64,000 bases of DNA from Marivita geojedonensis (GCF_002115805.1 NZ_JFKC01000001.1:186001-250000); one strand, 5' to 3'. Shown: positions 9,571 through 19,730, numbered from the stretch's first letter. Translations and numbers: made by a program. The notes: generated by a model not told the origin, from the sequence alone.

Positions 9571-10224
9571 GTGGTATTCAAACGGCGGGACAGGCGGTCA
9601 ATGCTGACCACCCTCCGTGAGGCTCTCTGGCCACGCGGTGGCTGGACCCGTGCCGCCCGCTATGTCCAGCACCGCCTGCACCGCCTGCCCGACCCGCCGG
9701 AACGAATTGCGCGTGGGATTTTTGCAGGTGTCTTGACCACGTTCACGCCATTTTACGGAATGCATTTCATAACGGCGGCCATCATTGCTTGGGTGATCCG
9801 CGGAAATATTCTTGCCTCTCTGCTGTCGACCTTCTTCGGCAACCCGCTGACCTACGTACCTATCAGCGTCGCCTCGCTGCAAACGGGGTACTGGCTGCTT
9901 GGGTTGGGCGAGATCGCGCATGAACACGGCAGCATCGGCTACAAGTTCGCCAAGGCCGGAGAAGATCTTTGGCGCAACTTCGTTGCCCTTTTCACTGAGG
10001 ATAAGGCGGAATGGTCAGGTTTGACCATCTTCTACCACGAGGTCTTCTTCCCGTGGCTCGTCGGCGGAATCCTCCCGGGCATCATATGCGGGCTGATCTG
10101 CTATTACCTGTCGGTGCCGCTTATCCGGGCCTATCAGAACCGCCGCAAGGGTGTTTTGAAAGCAAAACTCGCCGCGCTGAAGAAAAAGAAGAAACAGGCT
10201 GACGACGGGCACGCAGCGGACTAG
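9571..10224 (+). CDS. DUF2062 membrane protein
   Basis: A 217-aa protein with a basic N-terminus and a DUF2062 domain. Its hallmark is the hydrophobic stretch around residues 48-110 that contains TPFYGMHF and [11 protein letters not shown] further membrane segment lies near 155-185, and the tail is a lysine-rich KKKKKQ stretch. DUF2062 proteins have no settled biochemical function. The GTG start at 9571 has AGGGA five bases upstream; an ATG at 9601 is the alternative. It follows rsh by 19 bases and precedes pdxJ by 26 bases, so it belongs to the same run of genes. Confidence 0.85.
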   Translation: MVFKRRDRRSMLTTLREALWPRGGWTRAARYVQHRLHRLPDPPERIARGIFAGVLTTFTPFYGMHFITAAIIAWVIRGNILASLLSTFFGNPLTYVPISVASLQTGYWLLGLGEIAHEHGSIGYKFAKAGEDLWRNFVALFTEDKAEWSGLTIFYHEVFFPWLVGGILPGIICGLICYYLSVPLIRAYQNRRKGVLKAKLAALKKKKKQADDGHAAD

Positions 10225-10250
10225 GTTCAGCCTCAGCAACGGAGGCAAGA

Positions 10251-11003
10251 ATGACTGACTATGTGGGCCGCTTGCGGCTGGGTGTGAATATCGACCACGT
10301 CGCAACACTGCGCAATGCGCGCGGTGGGGACTTGCCCGACCCGGTGCGTGCAGCCCAACTGGCCGAAGAAGCCGGGGCCGATGGCATCACCGCCCATTTG
10401 CGGGAAGACCGCCGCCATATCATCGACAGCGACATCGACCGTCTTATGGACACACTGCGTGTGCCTCTGAATTTCGAAATGGCCGCCACGGATGAGATGC
10501 AGAAAATCGCCCTGCGTCACAAACCCCATGCAGTTTGCATCGTCCCCGAAAAGCGCGAAGAACGTACCACCGAAGGCGGGCTCGAGGTCGCGCGCGAGGA
10601 GAACAAACTGGCGGGATTCATCGCACCTCTGCGCGAGGCCGGCTGCCGTGTGTCAATCTTCATTGGTGCCGACGAACGTCAGATAACCGCCGCGCATCGC
10701 ATCGGCGCGCAGGTCATCGAACTGCACACCGGCGCCTATTGCGATGCCCATGCCGAAGGCGATTTCGAAACCCGCGACCGTGAATTGGAGATGATGCGCG
10801 AGATGTCGGCGTATGCCCATTCGCTGGGTCTCGAGGTCCACGCGGGGCACGGATTGACCTACGACACTGTCACACCAGTTGCCGCTTTCCCCGAGGTGGT
10901 CGAGCTGAATATCGGGCATTTCCTGATGGGAGAATCGGTGTTCCGCGGCCTCGGTCCGGCCATCGCAGAGATGCGCCGCCTCATGGATGCCGCGCGGGCC
11001 TGA
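10251..11003 (+). CDS. pdxJ: pyridoxine 5'-phosphate synthase (PdxJ)
   Basis: Condenses 1-deoxy-D-xylulose 5-phosphate with 3-amino-2-oxopropyl phosphate to give pyridoxine 5'-phosphate, in the DXP-dependent vitamin B6 pathway. It is 250 aa, the standard length. The start [19 protein letters not shown], the HLREDRRHI segment, [13 protein letters not shown] and the glycine-rich [10 protein letters not shown] are all typical of the family. ATG at 10251 has a good GGAGG site. It is followed after only 9 bases by the membrane hydrolase gene and then acpS, so it sits in a pdxJ-acpS-lepB-rnc run common in proteobacteria. Confidence 0.97.
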   Translation: MTDYVGRLRLGVNIDHVATLRNARGGDLPDPVRAAQLAEEAGADGITAHLREDRRHIIDSDIDRLMDTLRVPLNFEMAATDEMQKIALRHKPHAVCIVPEKREERTTEGGLEVAREENKLAGFIAPLREAGCRVSIFIGADERQITAAHRIGAQVIELHTGAYCDAHAEGDFETRDRELEMMREMSAYAHSLGLEVHAGHGLTYDTVTPVAAFPEVVELNIGHFLMGESVFRGLGPAIAEMRRLMDAARA

Positions 11004-11012
11004 CGGGACGGT

Positions 11013-12497
11013 ATGGCCCGTCCGCTCCTGACCTACCTGGCGATCCTGATTGCGGGTCTTTCGATCCTCGTGCTCGAAGTCGCGCGAACCGGGGTGACGT
11101 TTACGGACAGGTCCGTAGGCCCCACGCCCGTGACCACGCTCGCGCGGGACGGCGCGGATGGGCCGAACGTGGTGATCGCCCATGGCTTCGCCGGATCACG
11201 CGAGATGATGCAGGGCTATGGCCTGACACTCGCGCAGGCGGGATACCGTGTGCACATGTTCGACTTTGAGGGCCACGGTGCGCATCCGGAGCCGATGTCG
11301 GGAGATGTGACTCGGATTGAAGGCACAACCCGCCTTCTCATGGACCAGACCCGCGCAGTAATCGACGATGTGGCGGATGGCACACCTGTCGCCCTTCTGG
11401 GTCATTCGATGGCAACGGACGTGCTGATCCGCGTTGCAATGGAGACGGACACCGGACCGCTTGTCCTGCTCTCAGCCTTTTCGCAGGCGGTAACGGCGGA
11501 CCAGCCGAAAGACATGCTCCTGATTTCCGGCCAATGGGAACCGCATCTGCGGGAGTTCGGCGTCGATGCTGTGCAGATGGTCGATCCGGACGCACAGGAA
11601 GGCGAGACCGTGCAACAGGGCAACGTGATCCGCGCCGCGATCATCGCACCCTGGTCCGAACATGTCGCCATCTTGCAATCCCGCGCCGGACGTCTTGCAG
11701 CGCTCGACTGGCTGAACCGCGCCTATGACCGTGACATGATGGCATCCGCACCGCCAACCGGCTGGGCGTTCCTTGCCCTGATGGCGTCCATCACCGTTCT
11801 TGCCTCGCTTCTGGTGCGGCTTGTCGTGCCTGAAGCCCCGTTGCCCCCCAGCCACCAACCCGGCGTGCTTCGCTTTCTCGGCACTCTAATTGTTCCCGCC
11901 GTTCTGACACCCTTCCTCGCGCTGCCTCTGGATTTTGGCGTCTTACCGGTGCTCGTGGCCGATTACCTTGCCATCCATCTAGGTGTATTCGGCTTGCTCA
12001 GCCTCACCATGCAGCGCTGGCTTTGGGGGCCATTTACTCTTGGCTGGACCGGAATTGTGCCCTTTACACTGGCGCTTGTGGCGCTTCTTGCTTGGGGCAT
12101 CGGCGTGTTCGGATTTGCATTGGACCGATACGGCGCGAACTTCTTTCCCATCGAAGAACGCCTGCCCATCATCGCAGCCTTGGTCATCGGCGCGATCCCA
12201 TTCATGGTCGCTGACGCACAACTGGTTTGGAAAGCACCGCTCTGGCGGCGCATCGCAGCGCGCGTGGCGCTCTTGGTCTCATTGGGAATCGCGGTGGCGC
12301 TCGACCTCGAAGGATTGTTCTTTTTGCTGATCATTGCGCCAGTGATCATTCTGTTTTTCTTCGTCCACGGTGCAATGGGCCGCGCCTTCGGCAAACGCGC
12401 CGGGCCATTGCTGGCCGGGATAGCACTTGGGATCATCCTCGCGTGGGCGCTGGGTGTCAGCTTTCCTATGTTCGCGGTGGCAGGAGGTGGAACATGA
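11013..12497 (+). CDS. alpha/beta hydrolase with C-terminal membrane domain
   Basis: A 494-aa protein with one N-terminal membrane segment (about 6-24), an alpha/beta-hydrolase domain (about 40-240) and a multi-spanning C-terminal membrane domain (about 255-490). The hydrolase part has HGFAGS (58-62) for the oxyanion region and a nucleophile elbow GHSMA with Ser132. The arrangement suggests a membrane-anchored esterase or lipase-like enzyme facing the periplasm, but the substrate is unknown. Its stop overlaps the acpS ATG by four bases, and it starts 9 bases after pdxJ. Placing such a hydrolase between pdxJ and acpS invites, but does not prove, a lipid-related role. Confidence 0.8.
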   Translation: MARPLLTYLAILIAGLSILVLEVARTGVTFTDRSVGPTPVTTLARDGADGPNVVIAHGFAGSREMMQGYGLTLAQAGYRVHMFDFEGHGAHPEPMSGDVTRIEGTTRLLMDQTRAVIDDVADGTPVALLGHSMATDVLIRVAMETDTGPLVLLSAFSQAVTADQPKDMLLISGQWEPHLREFGVDAVQMVDPDAQEGETVQQGNVIRAAIIAPWSEHVAILQSRAGRLAALDWLNRAYDRDMMASAPPTGWAFLALMASITVLASLLVRLVVPEAPLPPSHQPGVLRFLGTLIVPAVLTPFLALPLDFGVLPVLVADYLAIHLGVFGLLSLTMQRWLWGPFTLGWTGIVPFTLALVALLAWGIGVFGFALDRYGANFFPIEERLPIIAALVIGAIPFMVADAQLVWKAPLWRRIAARVALLVSLGIAVALDLEGLFFLLIIAPVIILFFFVHGAMGRAFGKRAGPLLAGIALGIILAWALGVSFPMFAVAGGGT

Positions 12498-12892
12498 TCA
12501 TCGGCATCGGAACCGATCTGGCCAATATTGAGCGCATTGCCGCCACGCTTGATCGGTTCGGCGACCGCTTCCGCAACCGCGTTTTCACAGAGATCGAACA
12601 GCGCAAGGCCGAGCGACGCCGAGATGTGGCCGGCACCTATGCCAAACGCTGGGCCGCCAAGGAGGCCTGTTCCAAGGCGCTTGGCACAGGGCTGCGTATG
12701 GGCATCGCATGGAAAGACATGTCGGTGCGCAACCTGCACACCGGACAACCGATCATGGAGGTCACGGGATGGGCCAAGAAACGGCTCGACGACCTCACTC
12801 CGCCGGGCCATGAGGCGATCATTCACGTGACCCTGACCGACGATCACCCATGGGCACAGGCCACCGTGCTGATCGAGGCACGGCCCAAGTAA
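12494..12892 (+). CDS. acpS: holo-[acyl-carrier-protein] synthase
   Basis: Transfers the 4'-phosphopantetheine arm from CoA to a serine of apo-ACP, activating fatty-acid synthesis. At 132 aa it has the family landmarks [15 protein letters not shown] at the start, FTEIEQ, and [16 protein letters not shown]. The ATG at 12494 has a near-perfect AGGAGG site and overlaps the preceding hydrolase stop (ATGA). The open frame extends far upstream, but those upstream codons lie inside the hydrolase gene and are not used. lepB follows after 71 bases. Confidence 0.96.
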   Translation: MIIGIGTDLANIERIAATLDRFGDRFRNRVFTEIEQRKAERRRDVAGTYAKRWAAKEACSKALGTGLRMGIAWKDMSVRNLHTGQPIMEVTGWAKKRLDDLTPPGHEAIIHVTLTDDHPWAQATVLIEARPK

Positions 12893-12963
12893 CAGGCGCT
12901 TGGCTTGACACCCGCGCCGCCCCCGCTCATGTAGCGCGGGACAACCGAGCAGAAGGCAGGAAC

Positions 12964-13800
12964 ATGGCGTCTGAATCCAAGAAAAGCGGCGGGATCGTCG
13001 AGACGATCAAAACCATCGTCTATGCGCTCCTGATCGCCGGAGTATTCCGCACCCTGTTTTTCCAGCCGTTCTGGATTCCATCAGGCTCCATGAAAGACAC
13101 TCTGCTGATCGGGGACTTCCTCTTCGTCAACAAGATGTCCTACGGCTATTCCTATGCGTCCTGCCCGTCACTCTACCTGCCGAACTTCGGCATCGACATC
13201 GACGCGAAAGACCTCTGCGGCTGGGCCGATGGCGACAACAGCCGTCTTTTCGGCTCTGAGCCCGAACGCGGTGATGTCGCGGTCTTCCGCCATCCGGTGA
13301 CCGGGCGCGACTTCATCAAGCGCGTGGTGGGCCTTCCCGGCGATGAAGTGCAGATGATCCGCGGTGTTCTCCACATCAATGGCGAAAGCGTCCAACTCGA
13401 GCCGCAGCCGGCATTCGAGGAAACCGCCGCACCTCAGGGCCCGCAGGGACTGCGTCCCCGGTGTTCAAATGGACCGGTCGGAACCGGCGGAACATGCGTG
13501 AAGGAGCGCTTTCTCGAAACGCTTCCCGGCGGCACGACCCATTCGATCCTGAACATCGGCAATCAGGGCTCTGACAACACGCCTGTCTACACCGTTCCGG
13601 AAGGCCATTACTTCATGATGGGCGACAATCGCGACAACTCCTCGGACAGCCGCGTACCAAACGTGGCCGGGGGCGTGGGCTTCGTACCGTTCGAAAATCT
13701 GGTCGGCAAAGCGAACCGTGTCATGTTCTCTTCGGCAGGATCATCCATGCTCTTTTTCTGGACATGGCGCAGCGACCGCTTCTTCGAGAAGATCGAATAG
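12964..13800 (+). CDS. lepB: signal peptidase I
   Basis: Inner-membrane serine protease that removes signal peptides from exported proteins. The 278-aa protein has one N-terminal membrane anchor (about 11-34) and then the catalytic domain. The nucleophile is Ser42 in PSGSM and the general base is Lys119 in RDFIKRVVG, followed by LPGDEV. The C-terminal box [13 protein letters not shown] is present. ATG at 12964 has an AGGAA-type site just upstream; in-frame codons before it fall inside acpS. A cysteine-containing insertion (C-x8-C near 170-180) is of the sort seen in other alphaproteobacterial LepB proteins. The stop overlaps the rnc start by one base. Confidence 0.95.
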   Translation: MASESKKSGGIVETIKTIVYALLIAGVFRTLFFQPFWIPSGSMKDTLLIGDFLFVNKMSYGYSYASCPSLYLPNFGIDIDAKDLCGWADGDNSRLFGSEPERGDVAVFRHPVTGRDFIKRVVGLPGDEVQMIRGVLHINGESVQLEPQPAFEETAAPQGPQGLRPRCSNGPVGTGGTCVKERFLETLPGGTTHSILNIGNQGSDNTPVYTVPEGHYFMMGDNRDNSSDSRVPNVAGGVGFVPFENLVGKANRVMFSSAGSSMLFFWTWRSDRFFEKIE

Positions 13801-14489
13801 TGAAACTCTCGGCTGACCTTCAGGCGCTGTCGCAGCGCTTGGGGCATCGGTTCGAACGCCCCGAACTGCTGGTGCGCGCGGTCACTCATTCCTCGCGGTC
13901 CGGTGCGAACCGGACGGACAATCAGAGGCTTGAGTTTCTGGGCGACCGCGTTCTCGGACTGGTCATGGCTGAGGCTTTGCTGGCCGAAGACAAGACTGCT
14001 ACTGAAGGCCAGCTTGCGCCCCGCTTCAATGCGCTTGTGCGCAAGGAAACCTGCGCCGACGTGGCGCGACAGATCGATCTCGGAGCGGCGCTGAAACTCG
14101 GACGGTCGGAAATGATGTCCGGGGGGCGCCGCAAGCAGGCGCTGCTTGGCGATGCGATGGAAGCCGTGATCGCTGCCGTGTATCTCGACGGCGGGTTCGG
14201 TGCCGCCAAAGAGCTGGTACTGCGCCTCTGGGGCGACAGGATCGGAACCGTCAAAGAAGACGCCCGCGATGCCAAGACGGCCCTTCAGGAATGGGCACAG
14301 GCTCGCGGGATGCCACCCCCCAGCTACATCGAAGTGTCCCGCGACGGACCGGATCACGCCCCGGTTTTCGTCATCGCCGTCAAACTCGAAGACGGACAGT
14401 CCGCAGAGGCGCGTGCCGGGTCAAAGCGGCAGGCAGAGCAGGCAGCGGCAAAGTCCCTGCTGTCGTTACTCGAAAAGAGCGGATCTTGA
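13800..14489 (+). CDS. rnc: ribonuclease III
   Basis: Double-strand-specific endoribonuclease that processes rRNA precursors and structured mRNAs. The 229-aa protein has the signature [12 protein letters not shown] (41-52), with the metal-binding acidic residues, and a second conserved helix [17 protein letters not shown] dsRNA-binding domain occupies about 155-225, ending with [16 protein letters not shown] start it at GTG 13800, whose first base is the last base of the lepB stop codon; this gives the usual [15 protein letters not shown] opening. An ATG at 13764 is possible but would lie within lepB. Confidence 0.95.
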   Translation: MKLSADLQALSQRLGHRFERPELLVRAVTHSSRSGANRTDNQRLEFLGDRVLGLVMAEALLAEDKTATEGQLAPRFNALVRKETCADVARQIDLGAALKLGRSEMMSGGRRKQALLGDAMEAVIAAVYLDGGFGAAKELVLRLWGDRIGTVKEDARDAKTALQEWAQARGMPPPSYIEVSRDGPDHAPVFVIAVKLEDGQSAEARAGSKRQAEQAAAKSLLSLLEKSGS

Positions 14490-15385
14490 ACGACAACCTG
14501 CGCGGCAGCCTGTTCATGGTTCTGGCCATGCTCGGCTTCGCGGTTGAGGATGCGTTTTTCAAGGCCGCAACGGCCACAGGTGGCGTTTCAGCAGGACTGG
14601 GCACAATCCTGTTTGGCACGTTCGGAACCGCGTTCTTCCTGCTCTACGCCCTGTGGACGAGGGAGCCGATCCTGCGCCGTGCGTATATCGAAGGGCCGCT
14701 GCTGATCCGCTCAGCTTTCGAAATCCTTGGGCGATTGTTCTTTGCCCTCAGCCTAGCCTTTGCTCCCCTGTCGACAACTTCGTCCATCCTTCAGGCTGCA
14801 CCTCTGGTCGTGACGCTCGGAGCGGCACTCGTCCTGAAAGAAAAGGTCGGCCCGCGGCGCTGGGTGGCCATGATGATCGGCTTTGCCGGGGTTTTGATGA
14901 TCTTGCGGCCCACGCCCTCGGGTTTCGATGCAACGGCAATCTTTGCCGTGCTTGGCATGATCGGTTTTGCCGGGCGGGATCTGATGACGCGCGCAAGTCC
15001 CCCCGAGGTTTCCGCAACGCAATTGGGCATCCTTGGCTTTCTCATGGTCTTTATCGCCGGGGTCGTGATCACGCTGTTCGAAACGGCTCCACCCTCGGCG
15101 CCCACGATTCCTGCGTTGTCACTATTGCTCGGCACTGGCCTTGCGGGTCTGGTCGGTTACAGCGCTCTGACCAAATCCATGCGCACCGGCGAAGTATCGG
15201 TCGTGGCGCCTTTTCGCTATGCGCGGCTTCTGATCGCGCTGGTATTCGCATTCGTTCTGTTCGGGGAACGACCCGATGCGGTGACCCTTATCGGAGCGGC
15301 CTTGATTGTTGGGAGCGGCGTCTACACTCTGATGCGCAGCGGGCGCAAAGACAGGGCTGGCTCTGCGCCCCGTTCTGGCGTATGA
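14486..15385 (+). CDS. EamA/DMT-family transporter inserted between rnc and era
   Basis: A 299-aa inner-membrane protein with about ten hydrophobic segments arranged as two EamA repeats, typical of drug/metabolite transporters. Substrate unknown. The most natural start is TTG at 14486, which overlaps the rnc stop in a TTGA pattern and gives [12 protein letters not shown]; an ATG at 14516 would remove the first ten residues. In many genomes rnc is followed directly by era, so this gene looks like an addition to the rnc-era pair. Another EamA transporter is found at 33161-34075. Confidence 0.85.
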   Translation: MNDNLRGSLFMVLAMLGFAVEDAFFKAATATGGVSAGLGTILFGTFGTAFFLLYALWTREPILRRAYIEGPLLIRSAFEILGRLFFALSLAFAPLSTTSSILQAAPLVVTLGAALVLKEKVGPRRWVAMMIGFAGVLMILRPTPSGFDATAIFAVLGMIGFAGRDLMTRASPPEVSATQLGILGFLMVFIAGVVITLFETAPPSAPTIPALSLLLGTGLAGLVGYSALTKSMRTGEVSVVAPFRYARLLIALVFAFVLFGERPDAVTLIGAALIVGSGVYTLMRSGRKDRAGSAPRSGV

Positions 15386-15401
15386 CGCCGGGCTTCTGGA
15401 T

Positions 15402-16322
15402 ATGGAAAATGATATGACAACGCGCGCCGGTTTCGTCGCTCTGATCGGAGAGCCCAATGCGGGCAAGTCGACCCTGACCAACACGATGGTCGGGGCAAAA
15501 GTGTCGATTGTCACTCACAAGGTTCAGACCACACGCGCCCGCATTCGTGGGGTTGCCATCGAAGGCGATGCCCAGATCGTTTTCGTCGACACCCCCGGCC
15601 TGTTCAAACCGCGCCGCCGTCTTGACCGGGCGATGGTTGCGGCGGCATGGGGTGGCGCCGCAGATGCCGACATCATTGTCCTCCTGATCGAAGCCCATCG
15701 CGGAATCACGGAAGGTGTGAAAACGATCCTCGCAAACCTTGAAGACGTGGCAGGCAAACGGCCGGTAGCCCTTGCGATCAACAAGATCGACCGCGTCGAG
15801 GCCCCCAAGCTGCTCGCTCTTTCACAAGAGATGAATGAACGCTTCCCGTTTGCCCAAAGCTTCATGATTTCTGCCGAAAAGGGATATGGGGTCGATGATC
15901 TGCGCAAATGGCTGGCTCAGGAACTGCCGGAAGGGCCGTGGCTCTACCCCGAAGATCAGATCGCAGACCTTCCACTGCGGATGATCGCCGCCGAAATGAC
16001 CCGCGAAAAGCTGACCCTTCGTCTGCATCAGGAACTGCCCTATCAGCTGACCGTCGAGACCGGGAACTGGGAAGAGCGCAAAGACGGATCCGCCCGTATC
16101 GATCAGGTCGTCTATGTCAGCCGCGATGGTCACAAGGGAATCGTGCTGGGCAATCGCGGCGAAACGATCAAGGCGATCAGCAAGGCGGCGCGCGAAGAGC
16201 TCGAGGAATTTCTGGGGCGTCGGATTCACCTGTTCGTGCAGGTGAAGGTACGCGAGAAATGGCTTGATGAGGCCGAGCGGTACTCCGAGATGGGACTTGA
16301 TTTCAAGGACGGCAATGGCTGA
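15402..16322 (+). CDS. era: GTPase Era
   Basis: Essential GTPase that binds 16S rRNA during small-subunit maturation. The 306-aa protein has G1 GEPNAGKS (16-23), G3 DTPG and G4 NKID, with a SAEKG loop standing for G5. A C-terminal KH RNA-binding domain contains GIVLGNRGETIKAISKAAR. Start ATG 15402 (MENDM) or ATG 15414 (MTTRAG) are both possible; the second has a weak GGAAA upstream. The end overlaps the DUF1491 gene by 8 bases. Confidence 0.96.
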   Translation: MENDMTTRAGFVALIGEPNAGKSTLTNTMVGAKVSIVTHKVQTTRARIRGVAIEGDAQIVFVDTPGLFKPRRRLDRAMVAAAWGGAADADIIVLLIEAHRGITEGVKTILANLEDVAGKRPVALAINKIDRVEAPKLLALSQEMNERFPFAQSFMISAEKGYGVDDLRKWLAQELPEGPWLYPEDQIADLPLRMIAAEMTREKLTLRLHQELPYQLTVETGNWEERKDGSARIDQVVYVSRDGHKGIVLGNRGETIKAISKAAREELEEFLGRRIHLFVQVKVREKWLDEAERYSEMGLDFKDGNG

Positions 16323-16653
16323 GGCCCGACTGGCCAGCGGTTTTTGGGTCCAGGCGTATCTGCGCCGTCTGGCCCTGCATGACATTCCGGCTTTCGTGAC
16401 CGCTCATGGCGACGACACGGCCGGGGCAGTGCTGGTCAAACTCAACACGCTCGACGGGCAGTCCAAGGCCTTCGTGCGCCAGTACGATCTGATGAGCGGC
16501 GCGCGCAACTGGCAGGTGTTGGCCGATGGCATCGAAGCGGACGTGGACGCCAGCATTGACCGGCAACGCAGCTTCGACAGCGATCTGTGGGTGATCGAAG
16601 TCGAAGACCGTGCCGGACGTCACCTGCTGGATGAAGACGGGTTATCGGGCTAG
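16315..16653 (+). CDS. DUF1491 family protein
   Basis: A 112-aa cytoplasmic protein of the alphaproteobacterial DUF1491 family. Visible landmarks are a start rich in small residues (MAEARLASGFWVQAYLRRL), the sequence GAVLVKLN and a C-terminal SDLWVIEVEDRAGRHLL. Its function is not known. It overlaps era by 8 bases and is followed 9 bases later by recO, so it is translated between two nucleic-acid-related genes. This neighbourhood suggests co-expression with era and recO but nothing firmer. The ATG at 16315 was chosen over upstream in-frame codons because those lie well inside era. Confidence 0.85.
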   Translation: MAEARLASGFWVQAYLRRLALHDIPAFVTAHGDDTAGAVLVKLNTLDGQSKAFVRQYDLMSGARNWQVLADGIEADVDASIDRQRSFDSDLWVIEVEDRAGRHLLDEDGLSG

Positions 16654-16662
16654 CCTCCCCGA

Positions 16663-17400
16663 ATGGATTGGCGCGACACCGGTATCCTTCTCAGCAGTCG
16701 GCGACATGGCGAAAGCGCCATGATCATCGATGTGTTCACTCCAGAGCGCGGACGCCATGCGGGCGTGGTACGCGGAGGTGCCTCGCGCAAGGTGGCACCG
16801 ATCCTGCAACCCGGAGCGCAGCTTGACCTCACTTGGCGGGCGCGGCTCGAAGACCATATCGGCAGCTACACTGTCGAATTGCAGCGCGCGCGTGCCGCCA
16901 TCGCCCTGCAGAACCGAACGATGCTCGCCGGTCTCAACGCCGTGTTGGCGGTTCTGGCGTTTGTGCTGCCGGAACGCGAGGCGCACCCGGAACTTTATGC
17001 GCGGACGCAGACGCTGCTCGACCTGTTGGATCAACCCGATCTGTGGCCACTCGCACATCTGCGCTGGGAAACGTCACTGCTTGACGAATTGGGCTATGGC
17101 CTCGACCTGACCTGCTGCGCGGTGACCGGCGCAACGGAAGACCTGGTCTTTGTGTCTCCGAAATCAGGCCGCGCGGTATCAGCTTCCGGCGCCGGAGACT
17201 GGGCCGACCGGCTGCTCCCTCTGCCGGGCGTCCTTCGGGGAGAGGGCGAAGCAGAAGACGCCGATATCGTGACCGCCTTGGGAACAACGGGCTATTTTCT
17301 TGAACACAAACTTGCGATGGAGCAAGTCGGTAAGCCTCTGCCACAGGCCCGCGCGCGCTATATCGATTTGCTTGGCAGGCGGGCAACAACGGCACGCTGA
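16663..17400 (+). CDS. recO: DNA repair protein RecO
   Basis: Recombination mediator that helps load RecA onto single-stranded DNA in the RecFOR pathway. The 245-aa protein begins with the OB-fold domain ([34 protein letters not shown]) and continues into the helical domain. In RecO proteins a zinc site may be present; here the only nearby cysteines are a CC pair (DLTCCAVTG) and no full four-Cys site is seen, which is common in alphaproteobacteria. It closes the era-DUF1491-recO set; a 127-base spacer follows before pgsA. Confidence 0.93.
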   Translation: MDWRDTGILLSSRRHGESAMIIDVFTPERGRHAGVVRGGASRKVAPILQPGAQLDLTWRARLEDHIGSYTVELQRARAAIALQNRTMLAGLNAVLAVLAFVLPEREAHPELYARTQTLLDLLDQPDLWPLAHLRWETSLLDELGYGLDLTCCAVTGATEDLVFVSPKSGRAVSASGAGDWADRLLPLPGVLRGEGEAEDADIVTALGTTGYFLEHKLAMEQVGKPLPQARARYIDLLGRRATTAR

Positions 17401-17527
17401 TCGCGCCCATTCCCCAACCTTTCATTTGAGTGGCCGCCAAGGCCAGATCACGCCGGGCTGCGGCAAAGGGCGACAATCGACAAAACCTCGTCTTTTCAGT
17501 CCCGGACCAGCAGGATAGGTAAAGGGC

Positions 17528-18187
17528 ATGAACATGACGGTGCCCAACATCCTCACTGTCCTGCGCCTGCTCGCCGCGCCCGGTGTAGCATTGATGTTTC
17601 TTTATTTCTCGCGCCCTGCCGCAGACTGGTTCGCCCTCATCCTGTTCATTCTGGCAGCCATCACCGATTGGTTCGACGGCTATCTCGCCCGCGCGTGGAA
17701 ACAGGAAAGCAAGTTGGGCGCCATGCTCGACCCGATTGCTGACAAGGCGATGGTGGTGATCGCCCTGATGGTAATCGTCGGATACTCTTCCATGTCGCCC
17801 TGGCTCGTCCTGCCCGCGACATTCATCCTGTTCCGCGAAGTCTTCGTGTCCGGCCTGCGCGAATTCCTTGGCGACACCGCCGGCACACTCAAGGTGACGC
17901 CGTTGGCCAAATGGAAAACCACGCTCCAGATGATCGCCATCGCCGTTCTTTTTGCGCAGGGCGTGTTTGAGCACTACCTTGGTATGTCTGCAATGGGGAT
18001 GAGTCCCGAGATATTCCAAGGCGTGATGATGGGTGAGATCGAAGACCTGCACGGGCTTTGGTGGAAACATGCAGGCATGGTCTGGGCCGGCAATATCGGT
18101 CTGGTGCTTTTGTGGGTCGCAGCCTTTCTGACACTGATCACCGGCTGGGATTATTTCCGCAAAGCGGTGCCCTTTTTGAAGGATTGA
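17528..18187 (+). CDS. pgsA: CDP-diacylglycerol-glycerol-3-phosphate 3-phosphatidyltransferase
   Basis: Inner-membrane enzyme that makes phosphatidylglycerophosphate, the committed step to phosphatidylglycerol. The CDP-alcohol phosphotransferase signature is complete: Asp50, Gly51, Ala54, Arg55, Gly64, Asp68 and Asp72 in the D-G-x2-A-R-x8-G-x3-D-x3-D spacing. Hydrophobic segments fit six membrane helices across 219 aa. The start is ATG 17528, or ATG 17534 two codons later. It is followed 4 bases after the stop by moaD, an arrangement (pgsA-moaD-moaE) typical of Rhodobacteraceae. Confidence 0.95.
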   Translation: MNMTVPNILTVLRLLAAPGVALMFLYFSRPAADWFALILFILAAITDWFDGYLARAWKQESKLGAMLDPIADKAMVVIALMVIVGYSSMSPWLVLPATFILFREVFVSGLREFLGDTAGTLKVTPLAKWKTTLQMIAIAVLFAQGVFEHYLGMSAMGMSPEIFQGVMMGEIEDLHGLWWKHAGMVWAGNIGLVLLWVAAFLTLITGWDYFRKAVPFLKD

Positions 18188-18191
18188 GCAG

Positions 18192-18437
18192 ATGGATGTC
18201 CTCTATTTCGCGTGGGTCCGGGAACGGATTGGGCTGCCGAAAGAAACCGTGACGACCACAGCCAAAACGGTGGCGGAACTGGTGGCGGAACTGCGCGCGC
18301 GGGAAGATCGGTATGAACTGGCGTTTTCGGATCTGAGCGCCCTGCGTGTGGCTGTGGATCAGGAGCTGACCGATTTCGACGCCTCGATCGAAGGCGCACG
18401 CGAGGTCGCGTTTTTTCCCCCGATGACAGGGGGCTGA
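18192..18437 (+). CDS. moaD: molybdopterin synthase small subunit (MoaD)
   Basis: An 81-aa ubiquitin-like sulfur carrier that donates sulfur to precursor Z in molybdenum-cofactor synthesis. It ends in the required Gly-Gly (PPMTGG), whose terminal glycine is thiocarboxylated. The start MDVLYFAWVRERIG and the internal ALRVAVDQ are typical. The gene is tightly spaced between pgsA (4 bases) and moaE (5 bases), so it should be co-translated with its partner subunit. Confidence 0.95.
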   Translation: MDVLYFAWVRERIGLPKETVTTTAKTVAELVAELRAREDRYELAFSDLSALRVAVDQELTDFDASIEGAREVAFFPPMTGG

Positions 18438-18442
18438 CATTT

Positions 18443-18889
18443 ATGCGGATCGTCGTTCAGGAGGCCCCGTTCGATTTCGGCCAAGAGGCGGAAGCCTTTG
18501 CCAATGGGCGTCACGACATGGGGGCAATTGTCACCTTCACCGGTGTCGTGCGGGATTTCGGGCAGGGTGGGCTCGATGCAATGGAGATCGAGCACTACCC
18601 CGGGATGACCCAGAAGGCGCTCGAAAAAATCGCCTCTGAAGCCGTATCACGCTGGTCTCTTGGCGACGCGCTCGTGATACACCGATACGGTCGGATGGAG
18701 CCGGGCGAGAAAATCATGATGGTCGCCACCGCCGCGCCGCACCGCAAGGACGCGTTCGAAGCGGCGGAGTTTCTGATGGACTACCTCAAGTCCCGCGCGC
18801 CTTTCTGGAAAAAAGAACATGCGAGAACCGGAAAGACCGACTGGGTGGCCGCAAAAGATGAAGACGAAGACGCCCTGAACCGCTGGTAA
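18443..18889 (+). CDS. moaE: molybdopterin synthase catalytic subunit (MoaE)
   Basis: Large subunit of molybdopterin synthase, 148 aa, which with MoaD converts cyclic pyranopterin monophosphate to molybdopterin. Landmarks are MGAIVTFTGVVRDFG, the EIEHYPGMTQ segment, VIHRYGRMEPGE and the C-terminal KSRAPFWKKE, which carries the conserved lysines of the active site, then TDWV. It directly follows moaD. After it comes a 58-base spacer and an FCD-type regulator that is probably a separate unit. Confidence 0.95.
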   Translation: MRIVVQEAPFDFGQEAEAFANGRHDMGAIVTFTGVVRDFGQGGLDAMEIEHYPGMTQKALEKIASEAVSRWSLGDALVIHRYGRMEPGEKIMMVATAAPHRKDAFEAAEFLMDYLKSRAPFWKKEHARTGKTDWVAAKDEDEDALNRW

Positions 18890-18947
18890 CTTGCTCAGGT
18901 CCTGTTTCGGTCATATCGTTTGACCAATCACAGCGGTAGCGAGTCCC

Positions 18948-19718
18948 ATGCCCTTTCAGCCCGTCACACCCGAAAAGCTGTCGACCTCTGTCACACGGCA
19001 GATCGAAAAGCTGATCTTGCAGGGCATCCTGCGCCCCGGCGAACGTTTGCCATCCGAACGCGAGCTGTCCGAGCGCTTGAACGTCTCGCGCCCATCGCTT
19101 CGCGAGTCCATCGCGGATCTGTCTGAGCGCGGATTGCTGGTGAGCCGTGCTGGCGCTGGTGTCTTCGTTGCTGACGTGCTTGGGTCCGCGTTTTCCGATG
19201 CGCTGATCCAACTTTTTGCCAATCACGACGAGGCCGTGTTCGATTACCTGTCTTTCCGAAAAGACATGGAAGGTCTGGCCGCCGAGCGGGCCGCGCGTCT
19301 TGCGTCAGACACGGATCTCAAGGTCATCAACACCGTCTACGAGCGCATGGAGGCCGCGCACAAAAAGAGGAACCCTGCGGATGAAGCGGCGCTGGACGCG
19401 GAGTTTCACCTGTCGATCATCGAAGCGAGCCATAATGTCATCATGCTGCACATGATGCGCTCAATGTACCAGCTCTTGCGGGAAGGGGTGTTCTACAACC
19501 GCCAGATCATGTTCCGCCAGCGCACGACCCGCGCCACCCTGCTTGGTCAGCACCGTGCCATCAACGATGCGCTGCAGGCGCGCGAGCCGGAGGCCGCGCG
19601 CAAGGCGGTGGTGGATCACCTGACCTATGTCGAGACCTGTCTTGCCGACAACCGAAAGGCCGAAGCGCACGAGGAAGTGGCCAAGAAACGCTACGAGCAC
19701 ACCTTGGCCAAAGGCTGA
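18948..19718 (+). CDS. FadR/GntR-family transcriptional regulator (FCD domain)
   Basis: A 256-aa DNA-binding regulator with an N-terminal winged helix-turn-helix (about 25-75; PSERELSERLNVSRPSLRES) and a C-terminal all-helical FCD ligand domain (about 95-235). The FCD domain contains the D/H/H-type metal or carboxylate site residues, visible around EFHLSIIEASHN and LGQHRAINDAL. Such proteins usually sense small carboxylates (pyruvate, lactate, glycolate, amino acids). It is convergent with the polyamine-type transaminase, separated by only 12 bases, so it may be unrelated to that operon. Ligand unknown. Confidence 0.88.
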   Translation: MPFQPVTPEKLSTSVTRQIEKLILQGILRPGERLPSERELSERLNVSRPSLRESIADLSERGLLVSRAGAGVFVADVLGSAFSDALIQLFANHDEAVFDYLSFRKDMEGLAAERAARLASDTDLKVINTVYERMEAAHKKRNPADEAALDAEFHLSIIEASHNVIMLHMMRSMYQLLREGVFYNRQIMFRQRTTRATLLGQHRAINDALQAREPEAARKAVVDHLTYVETCLADNRKAEAHEEVAKKRYEHTLAKG

Positions 19719-19730
19719 AATATTCGGGTT

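Noticed and set aside
16934-18070. 378-codon minus-strand frame across recO and pgsA
   Set aside because: Covers two well-supported plus-strand genes and the spacer; its translation is Arg/Pro-rich noise.
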